Shown here: piece after piece, positions 35,614-50,154 of the stretch
How the letters are laid out: each line of letters opens with the position of its first letter
Position numbering within the stretch: the first letter of the stretch is position 1
Source of the DNA: Lutjanus erythropterus
Lineage: Eukaryota > Chordata > Actinopteri > Lutjaniformes > Lutjanidae
Assembly (NCBI GenBank): GCA_020091685.1
Contig: CM034608.1
Span: 7,599,751 to 7,663,750 of the forward strand
DNA length: 64,000 nucleotides
Direction: 5' to 3'
The notes under the pieces: generated by a model
Seen by the model: only the letters and a program-made list of their open reading frames with translations
Databases searched by the model: none
What the model was told of the DNA's origin: nothing
Made by a program: the position numbers and the translations under genes

Positions 35614-38600
35614 AACCCAACATTGACACTGATTTTGCCGTTTCATATTGGAGTGTAGGTGGAATTTTATTGTGGAGTATTTAAAGGAAATTCTTTTTTT
35701 TATCAACCGCTAAGCACGTCACCAGTTCAAAGCCCTGTTGTAATGGAGATCCAAATCCCTGCTGTGCTGGGCTGACATACCGAGCCAAACCAAGTCAAGC
35801 CAAGCCAGCACATGTGTATGGAAAAGGGGTATAAAGGGATATAAGGGGTTTGTCTGTCTTCTGCTTGATGCTGGGAAAGTAGTGTGTTTAGGTGGGGGAG
35901 GGTAGAGCTTTTTCACCAAAAACAGCTGCTAGCTGCTGCTGAAACGCCACAAGAGCAGTGAGAATGAACTAAAACAGTAAAGTTGTGGGCCAGACAGCTA
36001 AACAATGAGCTAAAACTATCATCAAGCTCTGTAAAGCCTGTGAGGAGCTACAGATTCATCCATTATTAGATGCATCGTTATCATGAAAATATATTTCATT
36101 GTTTATTTAATAATGCAATTTTTGTTTTTATTTTATTTGGACATGTGTGTTATACGTAGGTTGTTTAATTGTGTTTGGGTATAGTTTGATTGATAGAATA
36201 AAACCAAACCAAAACACATGGTTTAATCAGTGGTTAGTCAGTGTCGGTAGCCCCAGATCTGCAAAAGCTCCAACGTCATTCCTTTGGACGACATAAACAA
36301 TGAAGAAACAGTGCAAACAAATCTTGTGTGTTTTGCAAGTCTAGAGTTCCCATCAAGACAGGACCACTACCTGTTGTTGTCAAGTCAGAAGTCAAGTCTC
36401 TGACCTTGTGACTCAGTGTTAGCTAGAGGTCCTCCACAGATCCTTAAACAGGAATAGTGTCACAAACATACAAGCCTTATTAACAGTATACTGTACATAC
36501 AGTAGTGAAGACAGTAGATTATATGACAGAGAATCAGTAAAACCTGAAAAACATGAGCCCTTACTGACTGACATTAAGTTTAAGTCATAAACAAAATTTA
36601 GGTTGTATTAAAGTCAGAAACTGACATTTCAGTTTACAACCAGTGCTCTGATATCTGTTTCTTTTTTTGCAGTATGGGCCAAAAGACCACTATCTTATCA
36701 CAGTCACCTCAACAGCTTCTTGTTTTATGCATTTGCACCTGACCTTTTGATTAAAGGGGGTTAAAGTTGACACACAGGCAGCGGCAAAGCGCTGTGGTGT
36801 ACAAGTGACTGTCAGGTGTTGAACAAATGTATAATCTCTTCCAGCACAGAAAAAAGGAGGCAGTTTCTGAGGGCTACTTCTTTGTACGTACTGTTATTTT
36901 ATGTGTGAAACATGAGCACGAACATGAATATTTGACATTTCGTTGAGTTCTAACTCATCCCAGAGTGTTTTACTGTACTTAGTTTACCAAATGGCAGGTG
37001 GTTACTTTAACTAGATATTAATAATTAGTTTAAAATAGATAGATACATGGAGCAGTGACCTTCACTGATTCACTATGTCTTTGCTGTGATCATAGAATAT
37101 AGATAAAGCATGGAGCATAATGGAACTTTTCTGTAATAAAATAGCTGGTAAAGGGATTGCCCTATTTGTTTTTACAGTAAATGAGTATGAGAGGAAAGAA
37201 AAAGAAAAATGTTCATTAGTATCGTACTGAAGAGGAAAAAACATTAGAAAGGATTTGTTTGAAATAACATGTCAAATAGCTGCTGATAAGGACAACTAAT
37301 GTAACACTGCCAAAGTAGAGGAGGAAAAGAGCTTTATTGTCCCTTGAGGGGAACTTTTCTTAACTCTGTAATGCTGCTGTTGAAGGAAACATCAAAACAG
37401 GATTTAACAGACATTGACTGAAATATTAAAAATCCAGGAGAACAAACAGCAGCATCAGTGTAAAACAGACTGTAAATATTCACAGTTTAAAGGTTACCCA
37501 GGGCATTTTAGGCTTTTATACCATTAATTATTTTGATGTTTTAAGTACATCTAAAACAATGAACAAACTTTAATTATTAACAGTGTAAATGTGAAAAAGA
37601 ACCACGGTCCTTTTTAGTTGTTATCTGGATTATTGGCATACGCTTTAAAAACACAGATATGTGTGTAAGCTTTGCTTTGTAGTGTACAATCATTATACTT
37701 ATTTTCAGCTCTTTATTTTTATTTTATGACTCCACTAGAATAGGTTTGCATGATTCACAGTTTGATAAACACCCTTATTAATCTTATACAAGTTATTTAG
37801 CTCCAGTGCTTTTGCAACCATACTCACTGAAAGCCCACTTTCTGCTGACTGGTAGACTTTCAGAAGCCTCCAAAGGGCAGCCTGCAGTGATTGTGAGCAC
37901 TGCCTCCTCCTCTTCCTGGTGTGCTCAACAGCATATGACAGCTAAACTTCATGGGCCACTGAATCTGATGAGGCCGGGCTTCATCGATTACTGTACAAAA
38001 ACTTTGTAGCTTAATTCACTGACTTTGGTGAAACTTGATATAATAACTCAGATTTCCAGAATTTCCTAATGGACAAATATCTTTATTTGTGGATAAAACA
38101 AGCACAAACTGTGGCAAATTGCAGCTGCCGTTAGCTAGTTAGCTTAGTGAGGTGTGCCACTAGTGGTCCTATCAGCTGACTGCTTTGACTGGGAGCTCAG
38201 AGCACTGGGGGAGTGTTTGTGTTTACACCTCTAGAGCAAGAGCTGTGGACCACCAGGAGGAGGGGGCTTTTAGGCCTAGGACTGATGACACCCTGCTGAA
38301 ATGGTTGCAGTTTAAAAAGTTACCTGCTTAACTTTAGACACAATAATTATTTGGGTAGGTTTAGGAAAAATCATGGTTCAAACAACTGTTAATCCAGTTA
38401 AGTTACTGTTTGCAGCAGTCAGTGGTGTTTTCTGCAACAAGCAAAGATATAAAACCAGGATACTGCAGCCCTGGTCTGAGCTGCTGCACATCACCTCAGT
38501 ACAAATAGACAGACTGAGTGCAGATGGATGTGCGTCTCTCTGTACATCGTGGTTGTGCTGTGCCATGAAGCAGAAATCTTATGGAAACCAAGTATTCAGA

Positions 38601-39640
38601 GCAATCTGCAGCCTCATCTTTTCCTTCACAGGGATTAGTTTTACACATCTTTGCCTCATTGTTTGAAACTTTAGCCATGTTTAATATGACCATATGTGAC
38701 AGAAAATAAGGGAAAGCATAGTAGGTCTCCTTTAAACCAACTCTACAGGCAGTTTCTTCCTATGTCCTTATGTTTTTTTTATTGTCCTTGAAAAATACAC
38801 AGCTTATAAACTGATAATGGCATCATAAAAACACGCTGATCCTACAGTGCACATATCAGCCATGAATGTTCCATGCTTCAGTACATCCAGGCTGCAGGTA
38901 CACATACAGTAAAACCTCTGCTTCCATGTGTCTGCTTCATGAAGTGGAAATGGGCTCCACATCAGACTATTTCTGGCTTCACAGCTGGAAAGCACTTTAA
39001 AGGCAAAGCAAGCCATTTATTTCTACTTATTATAGATATATTACTGTGTGCCCACACCAGTAGAGAAACCCTGCTGTGCTGGAAGAAAAGAGAAGGCAGT
39101 TCGTTGTTCCCACTTTAATAAACATGAGATTCAAATACGAATGCACCGACTGTGGACCACACAGACAACAGAAAAGTGTGATTGCTACCCAGAGGCCCAT
39201 TGATCAAAGTCTGGCCTGTTGACAGGCACCTGGGCTTCCTCATTTTTCCAAATCGCCAGGGATCGTTGAGGAGTAAATAACAACTGCTGCTCTTCACATA
39301 AACACCACGCCAGTTTGCCCACTCCCTGCTTGTTCTCACTTCTTCTTTCTAGTGCTGTTTAAAGCTTTTTATTCTATTTTTGTTTTGTCTCTCACTGCAC
39401 TTTGCACAGTTTTAAAAAGAATATTCAACCTGGCTTCTTTGAAATATAATTCCTGAAATTTCACTACATAGTTTTAAACCTGCCAAATAAAAATTATTAA
39501 AAGGCTGAGTAAGAACAAAAGAATGGCTGCCCCATCAGAAAATAAAGTATGTTCAGGATACATATGCATCAATATAAACAAAAATGTTATATTTTATTGT
39601 AAATTGTCAGTCAAGCCAGATGCACTATCTAGTAGCCTTT

Positions 39641-39705
39641 GCATACCGCAGTGATTAGCACTGTCACTTCACAATGAGGAGGTCTTAGGTCCAAATCCTG
39701 GCTGA
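39641..39705 (+). mobile_element. SINE-like head fragment
   Basis: 'cgcagtgattagcactgtca' with a B-box-like 'ggtccaaatcctggctgag'. Only the Pol III-like head of the repeat family at 11440, 29488 and 35410 is present. Confidence 0.5.
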
Positions 39706-40815
39706 GTTTAAGACACCAATTTTAGGGTCCTATGAATGTTCTGCAAAGGTTCCTGTAATGTCACTAAAGGTTCTGCAAATGTTATGGGAACACTGTGTAG
39801 GGACCTAGAGGGAATGTCCTATAGTAAGGCTACGTTCCCAAATAGTCTAAATGTTCCCTCAAAGTCTGCCAATTACTGTCCCCCTCCCTTTTAAAGAACT
39901 CCACATTGTGACCATCCTGGGAACGCTAAAAGACGACATCCCTTACAGCAGCAGTTCTCAGTTTCTTTCTCCTCCAAAAAAGACATAAAGGGAACATTTT
40001 CATATGACTATAAAGAATCAAATGTTAACTTAATGTCATAAAAGTCCTCTTTGTGATGCCATGTTACCATAGAACACGTGTAAAACTCAAGGCTCAATGA
40101 CCAAATTTGGCCCGCAAGAGCTTGCAAAGAATATAATTTACACAATACAAATCTAAACTGTATTATGGAAGTACAGTGTCCATACATTAAATTACTGGCC
40201 CTCATTGTGTCAGTATATTCTAGATAGTACCTCATATAGTCATTTGCAGGAGTGGCACTCAAGCCAAGAGGTCGTAGTTAGTTATGTAAATAATAGCAAC
40301 CTAACAAAATGCTGTCACATTTTGAAGCAAATGTAATATTGATTTGACACCTTTCCTGTAGGCTCCCCAAACTGAAACAACCTGAAATATTTCAGTGTCT
40401 ACTGGTTTTACACTTTCAACCAGCCTTTTGAGGGCGAACATAATGCTGATGTGAAACTGAAACTGATGACCCCTGCCAAAGAAGATTGAAAATGGAACAT
40501 ACTTCTGAAGTCATGTAAAGTACTATATACCACCTCAGATGCCGTTCCAACTGGAGTGTCCCCGTGTGACTAACAGCAAACCATACGGGGATGTTTCTTA
40601 ATGTCCCACATGTCTCTTAATGTTTCAGTGGTACCATAAAACCAAAATGGAACGAAGCAAGTCTTACAGGGAACTTTGAGCTGCAACACATAACCAAATA
40701 ACCAAAAGGTGGTGTTTTAGGAAGGTCCTCAATGTTCTGTAAAGTTGGATGTTTGTCACCTTCAGAGAACTTTTAGAGAATGTTACTCAAGGTCCCCAGA
40801 ACATCCTCTCCTTCG
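39706..40815. repeat. GTTCC-rich repetitive region with an inserted hAT-like fragment
   Basis: Both flanks (39715-39930 and 40540-40815) hold many short units built on GTTC, GGAAC and AATGT (for example 'aggttctgcaaatgttatgg', 'gaacttttagagaatgttac', 'aatgttctgtaaag'). Such degenerate GTTCC units occur in a dispersed fish repeat. In between, 40075-40265 begins with 'gtaaaactcaaggctcaatg' and CCAAATTTGGCCCGC, resembling a hAT element end and splitting the array. Confidence 0.4.
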
Positions 40816-43800
40816 TGGGTGGGTTATCAGACAGTATTGTTGGACTAGGCTATAGTTGCATGTGTGTGTTGTTCCCCCACCCCTTGTTGCAGCTAAGAGA
40901 TGTGTGTGAGCGGCAACTTCGCCATGTTATGTTCATTGCATTCAACAAAGAAACACAATGAACCCACAACATGCCAAGAAAGGAAATATTCTCACACCTA
41001 TTTTCTGTATTGAACAGAAAAGTACACCCCAACACCTTCAGAATTTATGTTTCACTTTTTACAGAACTAAAACAAACTTTAATTGCCTTGTTAACTCTGT
41101 AAAACATATTTCATTCAAACTCCACAGACAGAAACAAAGTAAAAGTCACCAAAGCCCTCTAGGAAAGTCTCTTCACTGTTATAACAATCAGCAACTCTGG
41201 TTTGGTCAAAATAAATCCATAATTCATGGAGTAAGATGTTAAAATAGTGTGGCTGGACAGACTGTTTTCCTCCGGCTCAGTGGGTGTGTACTGTGCTGCT
41301 GAATGAAAGCGTGATGCAGAGCAGTGTCTCTCACTCGTGCAGACCATTAAATCAGCAAAGTAAAACGACAAAAATTGCCCAAAAAGTCCAACCGGCGATG
41401 GACACAGCCAATTGTCGGTATATTTATGCACTCGTCCAACCCTAGGTAGCACCACACTAGGTGTTTAAAGCGATAACACAGTGCTGATCCAAACAAATGT
41501 GGCCCTCATCAGTCAGTCTCACTCACAATCTTCTTTCTCTAAAATAGACAATCATTGCTGTTTTTCAAACATTGCCTCCTAAAATATGTAGATATATGGA
41601 GCTAATATATGCTGACATAACATAGGAAACATAATTCCTGCCTGGATTCAGCGGCAGTTTATTTCCATGCAGGAAGTTTGACTTTCTAATACGAAGGGAG
41701 ACGTCTGAAGGAGGAGGGATGGACACCTACAGTTGACCTATAGCACTGTATATAAAGAAAACAAATGACAAACATTAACAGTGGAAACTTTATAGAAAAT
41801 AAAGTTTCATTATTATGCTGATAAAAATACGTACACACACACACGCACCTGGCCTGAGTCACATGAACACACACTCAGATGTTCTATCTCATTTGGAGTC
41901 AGGTTAAGGAAGTGAGCAGGAATACAGCCCATCTGCTTCTCTGTGATGTGGCTCCTGCAGAGCTCTCTCCACATTATCAGTCGCCCCACAGAGCCAAATA
42001 CTGGTAATTGTATCATATCTGTTGGCACGGACTACAAAGTCACAGCAACTGCTCGGTCATACAAATGGCACAGAGACAAATGGAAACAGCTCTGTGGGTT
42101 CTGAAGGTGCATTTTGTAGATGCAAACTGCACATTTTTTGTGGAAGTGACTGTCAGTAACTGTGCTCTGATGGTCATGTTTGCCAACTGAACAGCAATAT
42201 ACACACATCTCACACGATAATACCCCATAACACAGATGGAACAATGGCTTACTCGACTCCATTCCTCTCCTCTGTCGCCATTTTTGGTAGTTTTTGGATA
42301 TTCATTGCAATGCAGTAATTCTCAATCCAGTGAATTAATTTTGTTGGTATGCACATTTTTCTTGAAACAAGTAAATATTTTGGTAAAATCATCTCACTCA
42401 TGACACAAAGACATCAGATGGCTTTGCAAGAAAGGAAGACATCTCTATCAAGGCAAATCTCAGAGCTTATAATTGCACTGAATACAGGACTCCTGTGCTT
42501 TGCAATTCAAGGACATATTGGAAATGTAGCTTGCCTGTACTTCCCAAGGTCCATATACATATAGGAAACACTACAAATATATAATTGTTTATTTAAAAAG
42601 CTGAGGATAAAACAGAAAAAGTGAAAACAGGTGAAATAAATATTAAACTTAAACTTTAAACCGATATCCAGCACTTTCTTCATTAAACTGATACCAGCTG
42701 GATTCGGGCACTTTGCTGTTATGATTATATTTGCCTCATTTTATTTCTCATTCTTGTCAGTTAACTGTCATAAAGCACCCGAATTACCTGCAGTGTTTTT
42801 CTGTTGCATTAAATATGTGCAACTAAATAAGCAAAAAGAAAAAAAAAACACTCCTTATTAATTGATAAGCGTTCAACACTCAGAAACTCAGCTAATCTGC
42901 CTAATCAGGACGTGCAGGTTTGGTTTGATTACATTTGATTGACGGTGGCGTCTCCCTGATAATATAATACCTTCAACTCGTCATCTGAGTCTGATTCTGA
43001 TTGTGATATTGTATTCTGGTCCTTTTGATCTGCGTGCAAATGACACTTTAATATTCCATGCAGCGTATACTCCAAAACCAATTTTACACACATGTTCTTA
43101 CTTCTTACCTGATTCGAGGCTGTGATGATAGCGGGAGTGTTGCACACTTTACAAATTGTAAAGCTGTAAAAATTTGACTTGACTTTGGTGTCTGCACGTG
43201 GTCTCAAAGTCTTAAGTTATGTACGCAGATTGAAGAGAATGGGCTGGATATTGTTGAATTCTGACAGGTTTGTGGGTATACCTCACATCACCTGTTTCCC
43301 ACAGAGCCTCGCTCACAAGAAACCAGTGAGTATAGCACAGACAGAAAACCACAGAAAACGGCAGGCATATCCAAATAACCAGACCTTTGACAGAAAGCGG
43401 TGCATTCAGGTGAAACTCCATCATCAGTCATCATGAGGAGCTGCTTAAGAAAATTGATTTTCAGGGCCTGAATTAACCTCAACAGATGTTTGCAGAAAGC
43501 TCATATTTCTCACTGAATAAGATTAAACTGATCTGGTTATAACTGACCCACATTTGCAGTGTAAGTTGCTGCCGCTCAGCTGTGTTGTGCCTCGCTTTTA
43601 CAGAGAGGAACCTTGAAATGTTCTCAGTACAATTGTTTGTCAGATGGAGCAGCAAATGTGACCGAGTTGAGCTTTCAGCAGCACTGAGCTCACTGTTTAA
43701 CGGATTGTGAAGGCCCTTTATACGTACACACTTGCCTTTTGTTAAAACTGCTATATAAAACAAAATCGATTCAATAGTGAACAGATGATGTAAGTTTGCC

Positions 43801-46800
43801 TCCTGGAACAAGTTTGAAGGTAAAAGACACTTGGTTTCAGGAAGCTTCAGGCTATGCCAGAGAACAGCTTACAGATCTCATGTGTAATTTATTCTGTTTA
43901 CTCTAAAAACACTACATCTAACACAAATATTATCTTCTTTAAAATCCCTCAGTGATCTGTTACACTGGTGCTGTGTCACGGTTGTTCTTTTGTAGGTGTT
44001 TTGTTGCTTTTTCAGTTATCTCTCGGGAAAATGTTCTGCCGGCTGCTTTTATTCTTTCTAATCTTGGTAAGGCTTGTTTTTTTCTTCAGGTTCCAGTATC
44101 CAGTGACAGAAAAACAGCCCACCAAAACTGAAATTATGTTATGACTCTCTTTGCCACAGCTTTAAATGATCCATGAAATGAATCCCTTGAAACATTTAAC
44201 AGGATTACAAGTCAAAGTAGGTGATCAGCATACTCGTCTGCGATCTTATTAGGTGAGGTCTGAACTGCCAAAACTCTCATTAAGACAGTGGTTAAGGGTC
44301 TTGTAAGGTGTTGGTTATGTTTTGGTTAAATGTTTCCAGCTAAAACCCAGGCTTCATTCACAGCCATGAACTTGTCTGAACCAGTTTGAAGTTGAACCTG
44401 ACTTGTCAGAACTGAAGGCCGAGATCTCCTCACTCATTGCTCTATTTTAATGTCAAACCACTCTCTGGGCCCGTCTCCTCTCTGTACCCCTTTGTGGTTA
44501 GGAAACGTATTTCTCTAAGGCTTTGTGCTCATTTCAGGAAACTTTTGGGAGAACAGCCTGACAGTTCTTCATGAACAATGCAAAGAGAAAAGATACATGA
44601 ACTAAAGTCTGCAACTAGGTCTCTGCAAGTCTTAAAAAAATAACAGATTGTGCACAGATTGTAAGAACAGATTTAATCTCAAAGCTTTTTATAGTCTTGA
44701 GTATTGTAGCATGATGTTTAGATTTTGACGTCAGAAAAGCTCTGTAATCCTGAAATGAGTAGTTGGTTAATCAGTTAGCTGACCTGCAGAAAGTAATTTG
44801 TCTGCTATAACTACTAACTACTGCTGTTGGCTGTTTTGAAATTCAATGAGAGAAAAAAATGAATTTATTCATAAGTAGATACTTGAATAAGAAGTTTAAT
44901 TTCAGACACTTGAGTGGATGGTTAAAAATAAAAATGTTGAATGAATATAAGCTAATACATGATAGTGAGACCAAAAGTCACAATACCATGAAGGTAATAG
45001 TTGATACCAGTACCAATGAAACTCCATGATTCTCAGTCCCCAATTCAGTATCTCAGTAAAAACAAAAACAGTAGTTCAAGTATACTGACAAGATGATAGA
45101 TCATTAATCCAGAAATATTTATTTAAAACTCTTACATTATATTTTGATAAGAAGACGGGATGGTAGCTTCAGCACACTACCATAGAAATTACTGTTTTAT
45201 GTTTTTATTTATCTCTCCAGGCAGTTCCAGTCAATCAATTTAAAAGGAACAACATCAAATTCTCATTTTACAACCTTGTAAATGTTAAGTGTATTATTGT
45301 ATGCTTTGCAGGGATGTCATTATCTGTCGTTTTGCAGGTATTTGGTCACATACCAAGTATTGGCAATCAATCCAGTTGTTGTCATGATGATGATTTATCC
45401 TCTAGGAGCTATAAATTTCATACCATTCCATCCAACAGATGTTAAGCCGTTTCAGTCTGGACCGAAGTGGTGAGCTGACCAACAGACAGACAGTACAGAT
45501 CAACCACCCCTGAGCCATGCTGCTAACATGTCCAAAAATACAACAGGGTGTTGAGACACACCAACAAGTAACCCTGTTGCACACCTGGTTAAAGATATAT
45601 CCACAGATTTGATCACTGGGAGCAGATCTAACCAAATAAACATCATTAAATATTTGAATGACTAGAGGCAAAAATCTAGAGCACCTAACATGGAGATACG
45701 CAGTGGTTCACAATGTGCCTTGACCACAGACTAATGAGCACAGATCTGGGAAAATTAATCATCAGTGTTAAAATTTAATTCACCTGGTACAACATAACAT
45801 ACATAACAGAGTAACAGAGTAACTTTTGAGTTATTTATCAAACAAAAAAATTGCCAGCATCTAAAGTGTGAGGGTTTTATCTGTTATATCAGCGTAAATT
45901 GAATATCTTTGGACTGTTGATCAGATAAAAAGTTGCAGCAAACCTTTTCCATGGCTCATAAGTGCAGCTCTTTTTAACAGCAGACGTTATCTAAACATCT
46001 TCTAGTGTCCGTTATGCTTTCAAACCCTTAAAAGAAGACTCTGGCTCTTTGAATGGATTTGTTTTCACTCGGATTCATCTTGGTGCCAGCGTGAATTCTG
46101 TGTTAAAACTAGATGACAAGCAGCAGAAAGAGTTCCTGCTGGTCTGATACACATGGTCTGACTCGTTTCACACTGATGGGAGCTTCGCAGCCACTATGAT
46201 GCAGTTTAACACATCAGCGTGTGGTGGAGGGATTATTTGATGCGGTCCGGATATGTGTCGGGTCATTAGTATGCTCAGGCAGGATCAGTCACTCAGGCTT
46301 ATACACTCAGATTTCACTCAACGTGTCTTGCTGCGCCGTGCTTCACTGCTGTCAGAGTTGCATCATTAAGATGTTCTTCCTGCTGCACAGATCAAGTTGT
46401 TTTGAAAGAGGAGCAGAGGTGTAGGTTTTAGACATTTATCAGATATATATAGTGTGGATATTTAATTTCCGTGTGTGAACAAATATAAGACACAGATGAA
46501 ACAGACTGCAATAAAACCAATCAACAGTTATATAGAAACAGATCTCCAAAATCTTCTACCTTAAAAGCTGCCATATTTCATATTAAGATAAAGGATAAAT
46601 ATATACGAGGAGGTACATTGTAAACTGAACTGAACTGCTGCTTTAAAGGCAGATTATTTGCTCAGGCTCTTCAGTCTGCTCTTACATTAATGATTAAGAT
46701 GTTTATGTCTTTAATTTTTCATTTATTCAACCAGGCATGTCCCCTGTTTGACAGATTAAAGAAAATGTGAGTCAATAAATTTAAATATTCAAGCTAACCT

Positions 46801-47230
46801 GAGTTTGTATTAATACATTATACAGTATTAAATTTCTTCAAAGCCTGGCCATGAATAACAATTTTTAAAATCTTTTTGTCTACACACATGGAAATGGACT
46901 TGAGCAGCATTCACAAACTTAAGAATGCCACGTCCCAGTTTGAAATCTGAAAATCTTTGGCGGCACACATCAGACTGTCAAGCACTGTTAATGAGACTGG
47001 TCACCAAATGCAGCATAACACCTGTTACTAGGTCAGATAAATAAAGAATTAACATTAATTTAAATCCCATGGCTTTATTTTATTACTTCTGATTATTGCC
47101 TGTTTGGTAGCAGCATGTAGCCCCCAGTCAATACAACGCGAATATTTTGATTTCAGAGCACTAGAAAAACATAGCGACCAATGGTTACATCACATTCTTC
47201 CTCTCTGTCTGTGAGCTGCAGAAAGAGTTT

Positions 47231-47297
47231 TACACACACACACAGACACACACACACACACACACAGACACACACACACACACACACACACACACAG
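47231..47297. repeat. (CA)n microsatellite with GACA interruptions
   Basis: About 67 bp of CA dinucleotides, broken twice by AGACA. It creates a long antisense Cys-Val run that is not a protein. Confidence 0.95.
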
Positions 47298-48599
47298 CAG
47301 AACTGACTGAGGATTGCTTTGGTGGTATTCACACAAAATCCGGCACTGTACTGAGGTGTTGCTGTGTTTATTTCTGCTTTAGAATGTAACTGCTGTGAGA
47401 CAATCGGAAAATTACATTTTATTTCTACATTCACTGCTTTGTTTACAGTGATGGTGCTCCCTCAATCTGTTCAGGACTTTCTGTCATTCATAGCCGAGAA
47501 GGAGGGGCCAACTTTGAATGATGTGTTTAAAAAAATCCTGCATACTTCAGTTTTAAAGGGGAGGGACTTTGCCTCTATTGTTCCAAAACAAATTCAACTC
47601 TAATTCTGCTTAATTGCTTTTGTTGAAGATCATCCATGCCCAGCATTTAAAGTTTGTTTTTTGCACTTTGGACATTCTTCCTTTTTTTTTTTTTGGTCAA
47701 ACAATAATCAAAATATATCTTAAATTACAAAGGCTGACATGAACGCTTCAAAGCTTCTACTGTTCCCATGGTAACTGACTTTAAAATCAGTATTCAGCTG
47801 CACGGAAAAAGAGGCAAAAGACTGATAAAAAGCAAGAAATGGAGCTCCTTCATGGGCTTTAATTAGTTTCTGAACCTGTGCACATGAAAACCAGGCACAT
47901 GCAGATGATAGGAGCCCACATAAACATCAAAAGCATCCTTGCTAAGAAGCATTTCTGCTCCGCTTGCACAAATGCGCAAACCTGACCCTCATATGCACTG
48001 TGGCTGATGTATCCCCTCCTGTCCTCATCCCTCATTATACTTATAATTACAAGGTTGGCAAAGTTTAAAGGAAATAAGTTTCAAGAGACTGTGATGGCTT
48101 GTTTTTGAACAATTGTCATTGACGCTTTGAAGCCCCAACAATGGTATTTGGCCCTAAAAGGATGAGTATAATATTAATGTATTATCTTCATTGTATGAAC
48201 AGGACTACCAGAGATAACAGCTCCTAGTACAAAGACTTAACCTTTAAAAAGTTTAAAGCTGACATGGGGCTGCTTCTGTTCATTTATTCCTACATATCAT
48301 GAGAGATAAGTAATTCATAAAAGTCATAAGAATTAGATATTACTGAAAGCAGTGACTTCAGAGGTCTACACTTGTTTGCGATTATCTGCTCTCTGGAGTG
48401 TGTTTTGTCAGTTTGAAAAATGTGGTGACCTTTTTAATAAGGCTTCATAGCCTGAAGATCATGGCCATGAATCAGTGCACCAGAAAACAATCAATATGAG
48501 CTGAGATTACTACACTAAACTGTATGAGGATGGACTGAACCTCCGTGACCTGTGAACTTAGTCTGCCAGATATAACACAGACTGCAGTATGATCAGTGT

Positions 48600-48850
48600 G
48601 CAGGAGTTGTAGGGGGAAGTGTTACTGAAGCGACTGACGGCTGAGGAGAATCCCTAATGTTGGAGGACTGCAGTGGATCTTGGGAGTCGAGGAGCTGGAG
48701 AGGACAAAGGAGAAGAAATATAATTAGAGGGAACAAAGGTTGGTGGAAGGAAAGAGTGTGGGGACGATATAGCAGGTGAGGAGGAGGGGAGGATAAGGGA
48801 GGACACAAAGGGTAGAAGAGGAGGAAAGGAATTAAACAGGAGGAAGTGAT
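48600..48850 (+). repeat. Purine-rich (G/A) stretch
   Basis: The plus strand is almost all G and A from about 48690, for example 'gaggaggggaggataaggga'. The antisense reading gives a Pro/Leu-rich ORF that is not a gene. Confidence 0.7.
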
Positions 48851-49598
48851 ACCAGGAAGAGAAAATTATTCATAATGAAAGGTCGGCTCCTAAAATAATA
48901 AAAGAAATCAAGAAAGACTTGTTAAAAGCTGCAATGAGCCATATAACAGCAGGTAGAGGAGCCAAGGGATCTAATTAAAGTTTAATCATTTCTAGTGAAG
49001 GTCTCAAACTGAAGATAAATGTGTTGTCTGGACGCTGGCACACTCTGTGTATCTGTGGCCTTCTCATTTTGGAAGAAACTGCAGTTCATCTACAAACTCT
49101 AATCTGTTACAAGTTTTGCCCGTTTAAGAAGACAAAGGAATAAGCAGTTGGACGGAGTCGATATCTAATCTCTTTGCTGTTCTCCTTCTTGCCAAGGGAC
49201 ACAAGCAATGGAGGAAATATCAGGAGAGCTGGAGTATAAGAGGCAGAGATTAGACACAGGCGGCCCACGCACCGTTTCTCACTTTTTCTAGAAAAAAACC
49301 CACAAAAACGTGTCTGGGATGAGCAGCTCTTAATACAGGTGTGATTAGATATAATCACCAGAGCCACATTCAGAGCTGGTCACACACGTCACCATGTACT
49401 AAGTATTGTGTGAACGTTGCTAACTGTGATGAAGAAGCTTTTAGTCACCTTTGTAATGACCTCCAAAACACTGTCTGTGTTTGACGTCATCCAGCAAGGC
49501 CTGATCAGTTCAAAAACATGGATGTCTAGATTTTTCTGAGTCGCACATAGCTGTTGTTTATAGTGAAATATCATTTTAATGAAGGGACCTGCCTCATG

Positions 49599-50151
49599 TT
49601 AAAGGTTACAGTTCATCCAAAAATTAAAAATCCATATGTTTCCCTTGGCTTGCTGTGCTATTTATGCATCTAGATGTTTTTTTTTGTGTGTGTGTGAGTT
49701 TGCCATTCAAAGCAGCGAAAAAAATACATTTGAATTTCAAATTCAAAACCAAGTGTCTCTTCCCAGAAATCATGGCCCAATTACTCCAGATAATCCACAA
49801 ACCATGTTATTAGCAATTTCACATTTCTTTCTACAGTAGAATCTACTACTTTATTTTCTTCTTGTATGAAACAAGAACATGAAACTGCTGTCGATTGTCT
49901 GGAATAATCAGATGATTTTTGGAAAGAGAAACTGATTTAGCATTTTTCACATGTATTGTTTTTGGTGCTTTGAGCACCACAAGCTGAGTGTCATTTAGTC
50001 CCATTATCATGGAGAGAAGGCAGACATCTTTACTGCTGATATCTCCAAAACTCTGTAGCTCACACTAAAACAATCTAGATGGATAAATAGCACTGCAGGC
50101 TAGAGAAAAAAAAGTATGTATTTTTGATTGTAGGGTGGACTGTCCCTTTAA
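49599..50151. mobile_element. Long fold-back MITE
   Basis: The left arm starts TTAAAGGTTACAGTTCATCC; the right arm, read in reverse complement from 50151, starts TTAAAGGGACAGTCCACCC. The two arms keep matching inward: 'gctgtgctatttatgcatct' pairs with 'cagtgctatttatccatcta', and further in, the left 'cccagaaatcatggc' and 'ccagataatccacaa' pair with the right 'ccaaaaatcatctg' and 'ccagacaatcgacag'. Each arm is about 230 nt with little loop. It encodes nothing. Confidence 0.75.
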
Positions 50152-50154
50152 ACT

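Noticed and set aside
41258..41455. Antisense open frame starting near 'tagggttggacgagtgcata', possibly a DNA-element end
   Set aside because: The start resembles a transposon terminus but no second end, target duplication or protein similarity was seen.
47153..47434. Antisense ORF with a long Cys-Val repeat
   Set aside because: It is generated by the CA microsatellite at 47231-47297.
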